Source: Syntrophorhabdus sp. PtaB.Bin184 (GTDB lineage Bacteria > Desulfobacterota > Syntrophorhabdia > Syntrophorhabdales > Syntrophorhabdaceae). Taken from it: DNA of 9,238 nucleotides. A model generated the notes under the pieces. It had not been told where the DNA came from. It made no database searches and saw only the letters and a list, made by a program, of their open reading frames with translations. Every line of letters begins with the position of its first letter. Position 1 is the first letter of the stretch. The stretch is taken from contig MVQQ01000221.1 of NCBI GenBank assembly GCA_002067555.1, positions 1 to 9,238 of the forward strand, written 5' to 3'. Position numbers and translations under genes: made by a program. Shown piece by piece: positions 1 through 8,542 of this stretch.

Positions 1-1
1 C

Positions 2-421
2 ATCATCGAAATGACGAAGAGAGAGGAAAAGACCCTGAAGGAGTTTCTGACGGCCCTTCAGATGGAGCGCGACGCTATCATATCCTTTTCACTGGATGGC
101 ATAATCGCGGGGAACAACAAAAAGGAAGAGATCTTGAGAAAGCTCGAGTACCTGAAGGCGGAAAAGGAAAAGCTGCTGGAGGGTGCGGGGGACAGGGAGG
201 CCATCGCGGCCGACGAGACGATACGGTCCCTCAACGGGAGCCTGGCCGTGGTGATGAAAGAGGTAAAGACCGCCATGGACAAGAACATGAAACTTCTCTC
301 CTTCTCCATCGATCACGTCAGATCGTCGATAGAGAACATTATCGGACATATAAGCGGCAACATGGGTTACGGAAAAAAGAGAGAGGACCTCTCTTCCGTA
401 CTTCTCTCGAAAGTTATCTAA
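2..421 (+). CDS. flgN: FlgN-like flagellar export chaperone, probably 5'-partial
   Basis: This is a small, charged, helical protein of at least 136 residues just upstream of flgK, the standard position of FlgN. FlgN is the cytoplasmic chaperone that holds FlgK and FlgL before type III flagellar export. The N-terminal half has the FlgN-like pattern of a helix around LxxERDAIISF, a run of Lys and Glu, and EKEKLLEG. The C-terminal half is a second amphipathic helix (roughly residues 72-112, counting from the ATG at 11), followed by a GYGKKRE tail that recalls the YG motif common near the end of this family. There are no membrane segments. The reading frame is open to the window edge and the ATG at 11 has no visible Shine-Dalgarno, so translation probably begins outside the window and a few residues are missing. 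The gap to flgK is 20 nt, so they are likely co-transcribed. Assignment rests on context and general pattern, as FlgN proteins are poorly conserved. Confidence 0.72.
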   Translation: MIEMTKREEKTLKEFLTALQMERDAIISFSLDGIIAGNNKKEEILRKLEYLKAEKEKLLEGAGDREAIAADETIRSLNGSLAVVMKEVKTAMDKNMKLLSFSIDHVRSSIENIIGHISGNMGYGKKREDLSSVLLSKVI

Positions 422-441
422 CGTCCGAAGAAAGGTAGCGC

Positions 442-1842
442 ATGGGTATCACCTCTATCCTCAATATCGCTAGAAACGCCCTCTTTGCGCAGCAGACCTC
501 GCTGCAGGTCCTGTCGAACAACATCGCCAATGTGAACACGAAGGGTTACGCGCGGCAGGAGGCGGTCCTCACCGAGGCCGACGCCGTCATGGGCGATACC
601 GGACTCCTTCTCGGAAACGGCGTCAGGATCGAAAAGGTGGCGAGCTATTACGACAAGTACCTCGAGTATTCCGTGGCGAGGCAGTGCACGTCCATGGAGG
701 AACAGAAGACATACGAGAAGTTCTTCACCCGCATCGAGAGCGTTCTCGACGAGACCAACTCCCAGCTGACATCGAACATCACCGCCTTCTTCAACTCATG
801 GCAAAGCCTTTCCGCCGACCCCTTGAGCTCCGTCGCGCGGGCCGACGTGGCCTTAAAGGCGACGAACCTCTCCCAGAGCATCCGCAACACATACAGCGGG
901 TTGAAGACGCTGCAGATCGAAACCGACAACAACGTGGCGAGTGAAGTGACGGAGATAAACAACATCCTTTCATCCATTGCCGCGCTGAACCAGAAGACCT
1001 ATGAATCATCGGCGGGCGGAAGCGAAGCCGCCAGCTTCGCGAGCCAGCGGATGATGCAGTTGCAGGAACTCTCGGGGAAACTCGACCTCCAGTATTTCGA
1101 GGACGAGAACGGCGGTCTCACGGTCATGACCGCCGACGGAAAGCTTCTCGTCGAAAAAGGGATCTCCTACGAACTGACCGCCGAGAAGACGGGCGCCGAC
1201 AATTTCTATCACGTCTACTGGAAGGGGACGTCCCTGTATTCCATCGATATCACCGATTCCATAGGGGGAGGGGTCCTCAAGGGTCTCGTCGACCTGAGGG
1301 ACACCCAGCTCGTCGGCTTCATCGACGATATCAACGATCTCGCTGAGTCCCTCATGACGGAGGTGAACAGCGTCCACGTCACCGGCTACAACCCCGGCGG
1401 AACAACGGGCGTCAATTTCTTTCAGAACATGACCCAGGACTATGCCGCCAACATAGACCTCAGCGATGAGATCAAGACGGACGTGAACTATATCGCCGTG
1501 ACATCATCGGCATCGAATATGTCGAACAATGATATCGCCCTCGCCATCGCCAACCTCAGCAGCGCCGACGTGACGATCGGCGGGACGACCACGACCTATG
1601 TGACCTACACCGCGTCCATAGCGAGCACCATCGGGAACCTTTCGCAGAACGCGCAGAACCTCTCCGAGTACCATCAGAACCTCATGGATATGGTCTCCAA
1701 TCAGAGGGAGACGGTATCCGGCGTTTCCATAGATGAGGAGATGTCAAACCTCATCAAGTTCCAGTACGCCTATCAGGCCGCGGCGCGCCTCATCAACACG
1801 GCGGATACCCTGATGAGCGCCCTCATGGAGATCGGACGATGA
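442..1842 (+). CDS. flgK: flagellar hook-associated protein FlgK (HAP1)
   Basis: This encodes a 466-residue hook-filament junction protein, exported through the flagellar type III apparatus and assembled as the first junction ring on the hook. The N-terminus carries the D0 rod/hook signature (SLQVLSNNIANVNTKGYARQ, residues 20-39), shared by FlgK, FlgE and rod proteins. The C-terminal D0 helix is also typical (EEMSNLIKFQYAYQAAARLI, about 434-453, then NTADTLMSALMEIGR to the end). The centre (about 100-420) is variable, as expected for surface-exposed domains. The length is in the usual range for short FlgKs. The ATG at 442 has a purine-rich AAGAAAGG (428-435) at normal spacing. The stop overlaps the flgL start in ATGA (1839-1842), indicating translational coupling. 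Nothing looks damaged. Confidence 0.96.
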   Translation: MGITSILNIARNALFAQQTSLQVLSNNIANVNTKGYARQEAVLTEADAVMGDTGLLLGNGVRIEKVASYYDKYLEYSVARQCTSMEEQKTYEKFFTRIESVLDETNSQLTSNITAFFNSWQSLSADPLSSVARADVALKATNLSQSIRNTYSGLKTLQIETDNNVASEVTEINNILSSIAALNQKTYESSAGGSEAASFASQRMMQLQELSGKLDLQYFEDENGGLTVMTADGKLLVEKGISYELTAEKTGADNFYHVYWKGTSLYSIDITDSIGGGVLKGLVDLRDTQLVGFIDDINDLAESLMTEVNSVHVTGYNPGGTTGVNFFQNMTQDYAANIDLSDEIKTDVNYIAVTSSASNMSNNDIALAIANLSSADVTIGGTTTTYVTYTASIASTIGNLSQNAQNLSEYHQNLMDMVSNQRETVSGVSIDEEMSNLIKFQYAYQAAARLINTADTLMSALMEIGR

Positions 1843-3659
1843 GAATATCTGAGTCAATGAGATACAGGCTGTTCCAAACCTGCATCAACAAACTTGGGCA
1901 GCAGCTGACGGATATGGAGAAGAAGATATCCACGCAGAGGAATATCAATGCCCCGTCGGACGATCCTCTTATCTTCGCACGGTGTGTCGAGTATGATTCA
2001 GAACTGAGCTCAGGCGGTCAATACAACGACAACCTGCAGCGCCTGACGACCCTCGTGAAGATGTATGACACATCCCTGTCGAGCGTGGAAGGACAGCTCA
2101 GGACACTGGGAGAGATGGCCGCCGGTTATGACACTGCCAACACGAGCCTTCGCCAGTCTTACGTCGATGAGTTGAAAGGCATCATCGAGCACCTCGTCAC
2201 CGTGGGCAACACCAAATTGGGGAATACGTACATTTTCGGGGGCCAGCAGGCCGACAGCGCCCCCTTTCGCCTCAACAACGATTACTCCGTGACCTATACC
2301 GTTTCCGCGGACGGGGAGGATGCAACGAATATCTATGTTGACAGCTCCCAACTGGGGCAGTTCGGCCTGTCCGGAAGGGAGGCCCTCTACAGCACTACGA
2401 AGATAGCCTTCGGGAACGTGAGCAATGCGTACCAGGGCGACATTTACTCAAACACGGACAGCTTTGCCTACGTGATCAATGCGGGAAACCGTACGATGTA
2501 TGTCAACGGCGCGGCCGTCAACCTGACGCAGGGTGTCTACACGGGAAACACCCTTGCCCGGGAGATACAGACACAGCTCGGCGCGAACTATTCCGTTGCC
2601 TTTGATTCGACGACCCGGAAATTTGTCATCACCAACAACACGACGGGCTCCGTGACCTTCAACTGGTCCAACGCCGCGGCGACGGCTGCGGGAGTACTGG
2701 GGTTCGACACCGTTGATTCCGTCGTGGCAAGCGGTGAGACGGAGATGAGCGACATCGACACGGGAAGGAAGTCTTTCATGGTACGGATCGCGACGGGCGG
2801 AGCAACGACAGGCGCTCTGGCGTCGAGGGCGACATATTCCTATTCAACGGACGGTGGGTCGACGTGGTCCGCGGCAATGCCGGTCAGCACCGGCGGTGCC
2901 GATACGACCGCGGGAGACATCGTGATCGACGGGACGAACAACACGTTCTACCGCAACGGCACCGCGGTGACGCTGACGGGCGGGACATACACGGGAGCCG
3001 CCCTGGCAACGGAGATCGGGACGCAGCTCGGCGCTGGTTATTCGGTGGCTTATGACGCCTCAACCCGCAAGTTCGCCATCACCAACAGCACGGGTTCTGT
3101 GGTCAATTTCAACTGGTCGAATGCCGGCTCCACGGCGGCGGGCGTCCTGGGTTTCGACAACGTCGACTCCGTTATCAGCAACGGCAATACCGACACGGGT
3201 GACTATGACGCGGGAATGTTCATAGACGGTTCGGGCGTGGCCAACGCCACGAACAACCGGATCAAGTTTGCCTTCGGGACCACGGACACGCCGTTGAGCG
3301 CGAACGACACCTTCCAGGTCAAGGACCTGAGCGTTTTCGAGCTCCTCAAGAACTTCAAGGACGCCTTTGAAGCGGGCAATTCGACATGGGTATCGAAGAA
3401 CCTCACGTACATCGATACGGCACGGGACGCGGCGATGAAAACCAACGCGGTCGTGGCCTTCCAGGGCACCCGGGCGGAGATGCTCATCGATATCAACACG
3501 GCGAAGAAGAACCGGATCGAGGAAGAACAGGGTCAACTGGTCGGCGCCGACACCGCCCAGCTCGGTACGGAATTCAATGTGCTTCTCAACACGTACCAGA
3601 CCCTCCTCGCGGCCTTCTCGAAGATGCAATCCATCAGCATTCTCAACTATCTGAATTAA
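1839..3659 (+). CDS. flgL: flagellar hook-associated protein FlgL (HAP3), enlarged
   Basis: This is a 606-residue flagellin-family junction protein that links FlgK to the flagellin filament. The N-terminal flagellin domain is clear: MRISESMRYR, then INKLGQQLTDMEKKISTQR, then INAPSDDPLIFARC (residues 36-49). The helices through about residue 130 are followed by NTYIFGGQQ (129-137), a FlgL hallmark. The C-terminal helix (about 520-606) ends in LLNTYQTLLAAFSKMQSISILNYLN. Most FlgLs are about 300-400 residues. The excess lies between about 200 and 500 and contains two homologous segments (211-305 and 361-455) plus a linker with YSYSTDGGSTWSA (334-346). Such inserts would project outward from the junction, as the variable domains of flagellins do. 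The start overlaps the flgK stop by 4 nt. No csrA, fliW or flagellin gene follows, so the flagellar cluster ends here. Confidence 0.95.
   Translation: MRISESMRYRLFQTCINKLGQQLTDMEKKISTQRNINAPSDDPLIFARCVEYDSELSSGGQYNDNLQRLTTLVKMYDTSLSSVEGQLRTLGEMAAGYDTANTSLRQSYVDELKGIIEHLVTVGNTKLGNTYIFGGQQADSAPFRLNNDYSVTYTVSADGEDATNIYVDSSQLGQFGLSGREALYSTTKIAFGNVSNAYQGDIYSNTDSFAYVINAGNRTMYVNGAAVNLTQGVYTGNTLAREIQTQLGANYSVAFDSTTRKFVITNNTTGSVTFNWSNAAATAAGVLGFDTVDSVVASGETEMSDIDTGRKSFMVRIATGGATTGALASRATYSYSTDGGSTWSAAMPVSTGGADTTAGDIVIDGTNNTFYRNGTAVTLTGGTYTGAALATEIGTQLGAGYSVAYDASTRKFAITNSTGSVVNFNWSNAGSTAAGVLGFDNVDSVISNGNTDTGDYDAGMFIDGSGVANATNNRIKFAFGTTDTPLSANDTFQVKDLSVFELLKNFKDAFEAGNSTWVSKNLTYIDTARDAAMKTNAVVAFQGTRAEMLIDINTAKKNRIEEEQGQLVGADTAQLGTEFNVLLNTYQTLLAAFSKMQSISILNYLN
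2469..3203 (+). repeat. diverged in-frame duplication within flgL
   Basis: Two copies of a roughly 95-codon segment lie exactly 150 codons apart: 2469-2753 (residues 211-305) and 2919-3203 (361-455). By hand alignment without gaps, about 60 of 95 residues are identical. Shared blocks include TQLGA, YSVA followed by D, ITN, FNWSNA, TAAGVLGFD and VDSV. Codons differ at many silent positions, so the duplication is old rather than an assembly echo. The copies resemble the beta-rich flagellin/hook insert domains in general character (inference). Confidence 0.9.
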
Positions 3660-3663
3660 AACC

Positions 3664-3708
3664 TGAAACTTGGAACCGTCTTTACTTCTTGAAACTTGGA
3701 ACCGTCTT
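3664..3708 (+). repeat. 19-nt direct repeat between flgL and fdhD
   Basis: TGAAACTTGGAACCGTCTT occurs at 3664-3682 and again at 3690-3708, a 26-nt period, in the spacer just after the flgL stop. Shorter relatives of its core occur in the other gaps of the window (TTGGAACCTT at 4781, TGGAACCTGA at 6271). This suggests a dispersed intergenic repeat family rather than an operator, but that is inference. Confidence 0.8.
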
Positions 3709-3722
3709 CTGTATCCTTGTTC

Positions 3723-3729
3723 AGGAGGT
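3723..3729 (+). promoter_or_regulatory. Shine-Dalgarno deciding the fdhD start
   Basis: AGGAGGT lies just upstream of two adjacent GTG codons (3734 and 3737), in frame with FdhD. Spacing from AGGAGG is 5 nt to the first GTG and 8 nt to the second, so either could be used. The frame stays open far upstream into flgL, with an ATG at 3386, but that longer reading would overlap the conserved flgL 3' end and add residues unlike FdhD. Confidence 0.75.
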
Positions 3730-3733
3730 CGGC

Positions 3734-4531
3734 GTGGTGGATGTGTGTGAGGTTTTCGTGGTGAAGCGTTCCGGTGAGGACATTGTCCGCAGGGTTGACC
3801 GGGTTGCCATCGAGGAGCCTCTTGAAGTGTGCATCGATAACGAACCCTTCTACACGACGATGCGCCTGCCCGGTGAGGAAGTGCCTCTCGCCCTGGGGAT
3901 CTGTTTTACCGACGGGATCATAGCGTCAATGGACGATGTCACCGGTGCGAGTTATTGCAATGACGCGTCGGTGAACAAGGTCAACCTTTGCCTGAGCGAC
4001 ACGAGGAAGGCGGGCGGACATCCAGCGCGGAAGCGGCGCCAGCTGGCGGTGTATTCCAGCTGCGGGGTCTGCGGGTCTGATCTGGTCGCTGACCTGACAA
4101 AGTCGATGCCGGCCATAGAGAAGAAGACGACGATGGGGTTCTCCGACCTCTTCTTAATGCAGAAAATGATGGTGGACAAGCAGAAGGCCCATCATCTGAC
4201 GGGAGCGACCCACGCGGCCTCGCTCTTTGACGGTCAGGGCGGTTTTCTGGCCTTTGCCGAGGACGTGGGGCGCCACAATGCCCTCGACAAGGCCATCGGC
4301 AAGCTCTTTCTCGAAGGAAGGGTCCGTGAGGCGGTCATCGTTCACCTGAGTTCCCGCCTGAGCTACGAGATGGTGGTGAAAGCCGCGAGACTCGGGGCCG
4401 AGATCGTGACGGGCGTGTCCACCGCCACGTCGCTGGCGATAGAGACGGCCGACGCCCTCGGCATCACCCTCATAGGCACGCTCAGAAACCCCAGGGGGAA
4501 TATCTTTACCCATCCTGACCGGATTCTCTGA
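3734..4531 (+). CDS. fdhD: formate dehydrogenase accessory sulfurtransferase FdhD
   Basis: This encodes a cytoplasmic protein of about 265 residues that carries sulfur from a cysteine desulfurase (IscS in E. coli) to the Mo/W-bis-pyranopterin cofactor, needed for active formate dehydrogenase. Family landmarks, counted from the GTG at 3734, are FTDGII (58-63) and the essential SSCGVCGS loop with its CxxC cysteines at 110 and 113. Further on are the FAEDVGRHNALDKAIG block, SSRLSYEMVVKAARLG, TGVSTATSLAIE and the closing NIFTHPDRI. Length matches the family. It follows flgL in the same direction after 74 nt but is functionally unrelated to it. No formate dehydrogenase structural gene is in view. 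The neighbour on the right is convergent, so it ends its transcription unit. Confidence 0.95.
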   Translation: MVDVCEVFVVKRSGEDIVRRVDRVAIEEPLEVCIDNEPFYTTMRLPGEEVPLALGICFTDGIIASMDDVTGASYCNDASVNKVNLCLSDTRKAGGHPARKRRQLAVYSSCGVCGSDLVADLTKSMPAIEKKTTMGFSDLFLMQKMMVDKQKAHHLTGATHAASLFDGQGGFLAFAEDVGRHNALDKAIGKLFLEGRVREAVIVHLSSRLSYEMVVKAARLGAEIVTGVSTATSLAIETADALGITLIGTLRNPRGNIFTHPDRIL

Positions 4532-4625
4532 GAACAGATAATAACCAATTGACCAGATTCCAATGCCGATCCTTCTCTTGTGAAGGTCCCACTCCTGTCG
4601 GACAACCTGAAGGTTTCCCCACATC

Positions 4626-4696
4626 CCCTCTTCCCCCGTCATCCCGGCACCCTCTTCCCCCGTCATCCCGGCACCCTCTTCCCCCGTCATCCCGGC
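4626..4696 (+). repeat. 24-nt tandem repeat, about three copies
   Basis: The unit begins CCCTCTTCC and continues with CCCGTCATCCCGGCA. Copies are 4626-4649, 4650-4673 and 4674-4696. They appear identical, except that the last one runs directly into the palindromic element. The second half of each unit (CCCGTCATCCCGGC) is the outer edge of that palindrome, so the array looks as if it grew by repeated copying of the element's border. Confidence 0.9.
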
Positions 4697-4851
4697 GAAG
4701 GCCGGGATCCAGCAAAAGCCCCGTTGCAGTAAAAAACACGCAAAGGATAACACCCCCAAGAGTTTGATAAGAGAGGTACCTTGGAACCTTTCCCCGTGCG
4801 GTGGTCATTTACTGCCGGTTCTTTCTGGATTCCGGCCTTCGCCGGAATGAC
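4686..4851. repeat. paired REP-like palindromes in opposite orientation
   Basis: The left element spans 4686-4710 and folds into a perfect 8-bp stem, ATCCCGGC/GCCGGGAT, with a GAAG loop. The right element spans 4827-4851 and folds as ATTCCGGC/GCCGGAAT with a CTTC loop. The right is the reverse complement version of the left. Similarity continues inward: the ATCCAG...GCAGTAAA sequence after the left element matches the reverse complement of TTTACTGCC...CTGGAT before the right one. The whole 166 nt is therefore one large imperfect inverted repeat. This is the widespread GTCAT-CCCGGCGAAGGCCGGGATCC type of intergenic repeat, whose translation is WIPAFAGMT. Confidence 0.85.
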
Positions 4852-4983
4852 GGCACGTGGAGAAGGAATGGAGGCACGTGGGATATCCGGGAAGATAGGA
4901 ACCTTTACATCCCTGATGATCATCTTTTTCCTGGTCGTTATCATTTGCGGAAGATGTCGTGAAGGGCGCGCGACGCGGGGGAG

Positions 4984-6117
<1,134 letters not shown>

Positions 6118-6265
6118 AATTCTTCCCTTGCTCCGTCGGCCCCGGTTTCTCTTCGCCCTCTACACCGGGGTGGCGGATTTTGTCAGATGCGAGATGATGC
6201 TTATCGTCGGCTGGTCCCTTAATTCAGATTATTCCACGCGGCAGGCAGTGTCAACCCAATTGTTC

Positions 6266-6285
6266 CGGCCTGGAACCTGAGGCCG
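6266..6285 (-). terminator. weak hairpin after the response regulator gene
   Basis: CGGCCT (6266-6271) pairs with AGGCCG (6280-6285) around an 8-nt loop. It lies 4 nt beyond the regulator stop codon on the minus strand. No T-tract follows on that strand, so intrinsic termination would be weak, and read-through into the epimerase gene 171 nt downstream is possible. The rest of the 6118-6288 gap shows nothing I can name. Confidence 0.3.
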
Positions 6286-6288
6286 CCT

Positions 6289-6960
6289 TTACGCGTTCTC
6301 GAACCTGTACCCCACCGAGTACACGGCGTGGATAAGATTGGCCTTCGGGTCGGCGGTCTGCAGTTTTCTCCTCAGCTTCTTTATGTGACTGTCTATGGTG
6401 CGCTCGCTGACGATGCGTTCGTCGGGATAGATCCGGTCCATGAGTTGCTGGCGTCCGAATATGCGTCCCGGGTTTGCCGCGAGGAACTGAAGCAGCTTGA
6501 ATTCCACGGCGGTAAGACCCAGGTCACGGCCGTTCAGGGTGGCCCGCCAGCTGTGCTCATCGAGAGTGAGACCGCTCGCTTCAAGGGTCTGGCCGCCCCC
6601 GGTCCTGCGCAGAACAGCCTTCACGCGCGCCACCACCTCCCGGGGGCTGAAGGGTTTGCAGATATAGTCGTCGGCCCCGATCTCGAGGCCCAGCAGGCGG
6701 TCGATCTCCTCGATCCGGGCCGTTACCATTATTATAGGTACCGTGGAGAACGTTCTGATATCGGCACATATCTCCATCCCATCCCGTCCCGGGAGCATGA
6801 GGTCGAGGAGGATGAGCTCGGGTCTGTGCTCGCGCACCCAGGGGACGACGGCCATGCCGTCCCCGAGGCAGTGGGGCTCGAAACTTGAGGCCCTGAGGTA
6901 ATCGGCCAGAAGACTTGCCAGTTTCGGTTCGTCCTCGACGATGAGGATGACCCTGTTCAT
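6289..6960 (-). CDS. baeR: BaeR-like OmpR-family response regulator
   Basis: This is a 223-residue DNA-binding response regulator, the output half of an envelope-stress two-component system. The receiver domain (1-115) has the acidic pair at D10/E11, phospho-acceptor D53 in LLDLMLPG, T80 and K102. The winged-helix effector domain (about 125-221) contains ERTIDSHIKKLRRKL and ends in VYSVGYRFE. The stretch from about 83 to 113 (IEEIDRLLGLEIGADDYICK, then SPREVVARVK) is, from memory, almost the same as in E. coli BaeR, which makes this assignment firmer than a generic OmpR call. The gene starts inside the sensor's stop codon (ATGA on the minus strand, 6960-6957), so translation is coupled and the two form a cognate pair. 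All key residues are present, so the regulator itself looks intact even though its partner is not. Confidence 0.9.
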   Translation of the reverse strand: MNRVILIVEDEPKLASLLADYLRASSFEPHCLGDGMAVVPWVREHRPELILLDLMLPGRDGMEICADIRTFSTVPIIMVTARIEEIDRLLGLEIGADDYICKPFSPREVVARVKAVLRRTGGGQTLEASGLTLDEHSWRATLNGRDLGLTAVEFKLLQFLAANPGRIFGRQQLMDRIYPDERIVSERTIDSHIKKLRRKLQTADPKANLIHAVYSVGYRFENA

Positions 6961-8349
6961 GGAGCCGCCTCCTCGAGAGGCAGGGACACCCGCATCAAAA
7001 GGCCCCCGAGTGAGGAAGGGGAAGCGGTTATCGTGCCTCCATGGGCTTCGACGATGTTCCTGCAGATGGCGAGGCCGAGTCCGGCTCCTCCTGATGTGCG
7101 GCTCCGGGAGGTTTCGACGCGGTAGAGCCTGTCGAAGAGCCTGTCTATCTCGCCGGCAGGCACCCCCGGGGCGGAATCTTCGAGATCCACGGTTATCATG
7201 GCGTCGTCCTGCCGGACACGAACGACGAGCCTGCCCCCGCTGTCGGTGTACTTCAGGGAGTTCCCGAGGAGGTTCGAGAAGAGCTGCCGGAGACGTTCGC
7301 GGTCGGCGAAGATGGGCGTGGGGGCCTGCCCGCGGGGGATGTCCCTTTCGAGAGTTATGCCTTTGCGGTCGAAGTCGGCCTCGCAGGCATCGACGGAGTC
7401 GGCAAGTACCTCAACGAGGTGGACGCTCTCTTTGCGGTACGTCAGAGCGCCGAGATCGGACAGGGTCAGTTGATGAAGGTCATCGACAAGGCGGTGCAGC
7501 CGCATTACCTCGCTGTGAAGCGATCTGACGGCTTCAGGAGTGGTCTCGCGCACCCCTTCCATGAGGGCCTCTATCTCCCCGCGAAGTACAGCGAGGGGTG
7601 TTCTCAGTTCATGGGATATGTCGGCCTACCCATTGCCGGCGGGCCTTCTCGTTCTTTTCAAGGGCGCCGGCCATGGCGTTGAAGGCATGTGCGAGCTGAC
7701 CCAGTTCGTCCGAGGACGTTACGGGAACGCGCACCGCATACCTTCCCGAGGCGAGTTCCCGGGTTGCCGCCGCGATGGTCCTCACGGGGCGTATGAGCCG
7801 CCGCGCGAGCGGAAGGGAAAAGACCATGACCACCAGAACGAGGCCGAGTACGGCCGCGATAAGGGCGGACTTCTGGTGTTGGAGGAACTGGAGTTGAGGG
7901 GGGCTCAGGAACTGCCGGGGGGGAAGATGGCCCACGTATCCCACGACCGACCCGTTGTGGATGATGGGTTTGTACTTTATGGTGTCCTCTTTTCCGGGGT
8001 GTCCGAAGAGCGGTCGCCGGTCGGCGTCGAGGACGACAAGAGGGAGTCTCGGGGGATGCAGTTGTCCCTGCCGGTCTGGGGGCGCAGCCGGTCCGTCATG
8101 CTCGTGAAGTGCCCGCGTCACCCAGTATGTCGGCTCGGCGCGCAGGAAATCCCAGTTTCCATGGCTGGCGTAAGCCTTGGCAAGGTTTGAGCTCACCGAT
8201 TCCATGCCGGCCTGCGCCATCGTGTCCAGATACCGGAGGAAACCCCTGTTGATGCTCCAGTGCATGACGAGGAACATGCAGAGGACCGCCGCGCACGTTG
8301 CGGCGAGGATGGAGAGGAATAGCCGGTAGGTTATCCCGACCCGTATCAT
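6957..8349 (-). pseudogene. baeS: BaeS-like sensor histidine kinase, single-base frameshift
   Basis: This inner-membrane sensor would sense envelope stress and phosphorylate the adjacent BaeR-like regulator. Read as is, translation from 8349 stops at 7609 after 246 residues, ending ARRQWVGRHIP. Dropping one base of the GGCC at 7623-7626 restores WVADISHELRTPLAVLRGEIEAL and joins the frame to the kinase half. The result is a 463-residue protein of normal size, and 1392 nt divides exactly by three. Restored layout: TM1 about 8-29, periplasmic sensor about 30-160, TM2 about 161-180, HAMP to about 233, phospho-acceptor His246, N-box around Asn363, DSAPG at 391-395, GGAGLGLAI at 419-427. H-box and ATP-binding sequences closely resemble E. 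coli BaeS as I recall it. As written, the product keeps the sensor and HAMP but loses His and the ATPase domain. A real mutation and a sequencing error look identical here. The start has only a weak GGGAAAG upstream. Confidence 0.9.
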
Positions 8350-8542
8350 CGTGCTTTCCCGGCGTCATATGCCATGCCATGTATTTTACAACCAGTCTGT
8401 CCCAAATGGTGAGCGTTTTGAAGCGTTATGGTAAATATCCTTATTTCTTGCACAATTTCGCCACATTCATCAGGTAACTTTTTGTCATGAAAAGGGCGAG
8501 AGACAAACGAAGGATACAGATCATTGAACCAAGGAGGCAGAT
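8350..8542. promoter_or_regulatory. divergent intergenic control region
   Basis: These 193 nt separate the divergent baeS and Spy-like starts and must hold promoters for both. On the minus strand a TAAAAT (8383-8388) sits about 34 nt before baeS, a possible -10 without a good -35. On the plus strand TTGCAC (8448-8453) is a possible -35, with no convincing -10. The Spy-like gene has a strong AAGGAGG (8531-8537), 5 nt before its ATG. Promoter calls are weak. Confidence 0.4.
8412..8427 (+). promoter_or_regulatory. candidate response-regulator site (10-bp direct repeat)
   Basis: AGCGTT occurs at 8412-8417 and again at 8422-8427, a 10-bp period, in the middle of the divergent region. OmpR-family regulators usually bind as dimers to direct repeats spaced about one helical turn apart, so this is a reasonable BaeR-type site. 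It does not match the published E. coli BaeR box as I remember it. Chance occurrence is possible. Confidence 0.3.

Larger units (their letters stand above)
4532..4983. other. repeat-rich gap between convergent genes
   Basis: These 452 nt separate the 3' ends of fdhD (plus) and the epimerase gene (minus). I see no credible gene. The content is a 24-nt tandem repeat, two opposed palindromic elements and a short downstream stretch. The last includes GGCACGTGG twice, around 4852 and 4872. Open frames here either read through the repeats, giving the familiar meaningless WIPAFAGMT peptide, or overlap the epimerase gene. Being between convergent genes, the structured repeats may serve as a two-way transcript end or mRNA stabiliser. 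Confidence 0.7.

Noticed and set aside
3386..3733. Upstream extension of FdhD to the ATG at 3386
   Set aside because: It overlaps the conserved C-terminal helix of FlgL and adds residues unlike FdhD. The AGGAGGT/GTG pair at 3723-3736 is a much better start.
4626..4710. CRISPR array
   Set aside because: Units are contiguous 24-mers with no unique spacers and no cas genes nearby.
4154..4759. Minus-strand frame with GMTGEEGA repeats
   Set aside because: The repeated peptide is only the translation of the 24-nt tandem repeat, and the rest is antisense to fdhD.
6957..7562. Separate 201-residue histidine kinase gene starting at the ATG at 7562
   Set aside because: It lacks the H-box, which lies just upstream in the same frame. 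It is the 3' part of the frameshifted baeS.
7615..7630. Programmed ribosomal frameshift in baeS
   Set aside because: No slippery heptamer or obvious stimulatory structure at the shift point. An inserted base in GGCC explains it more simply.
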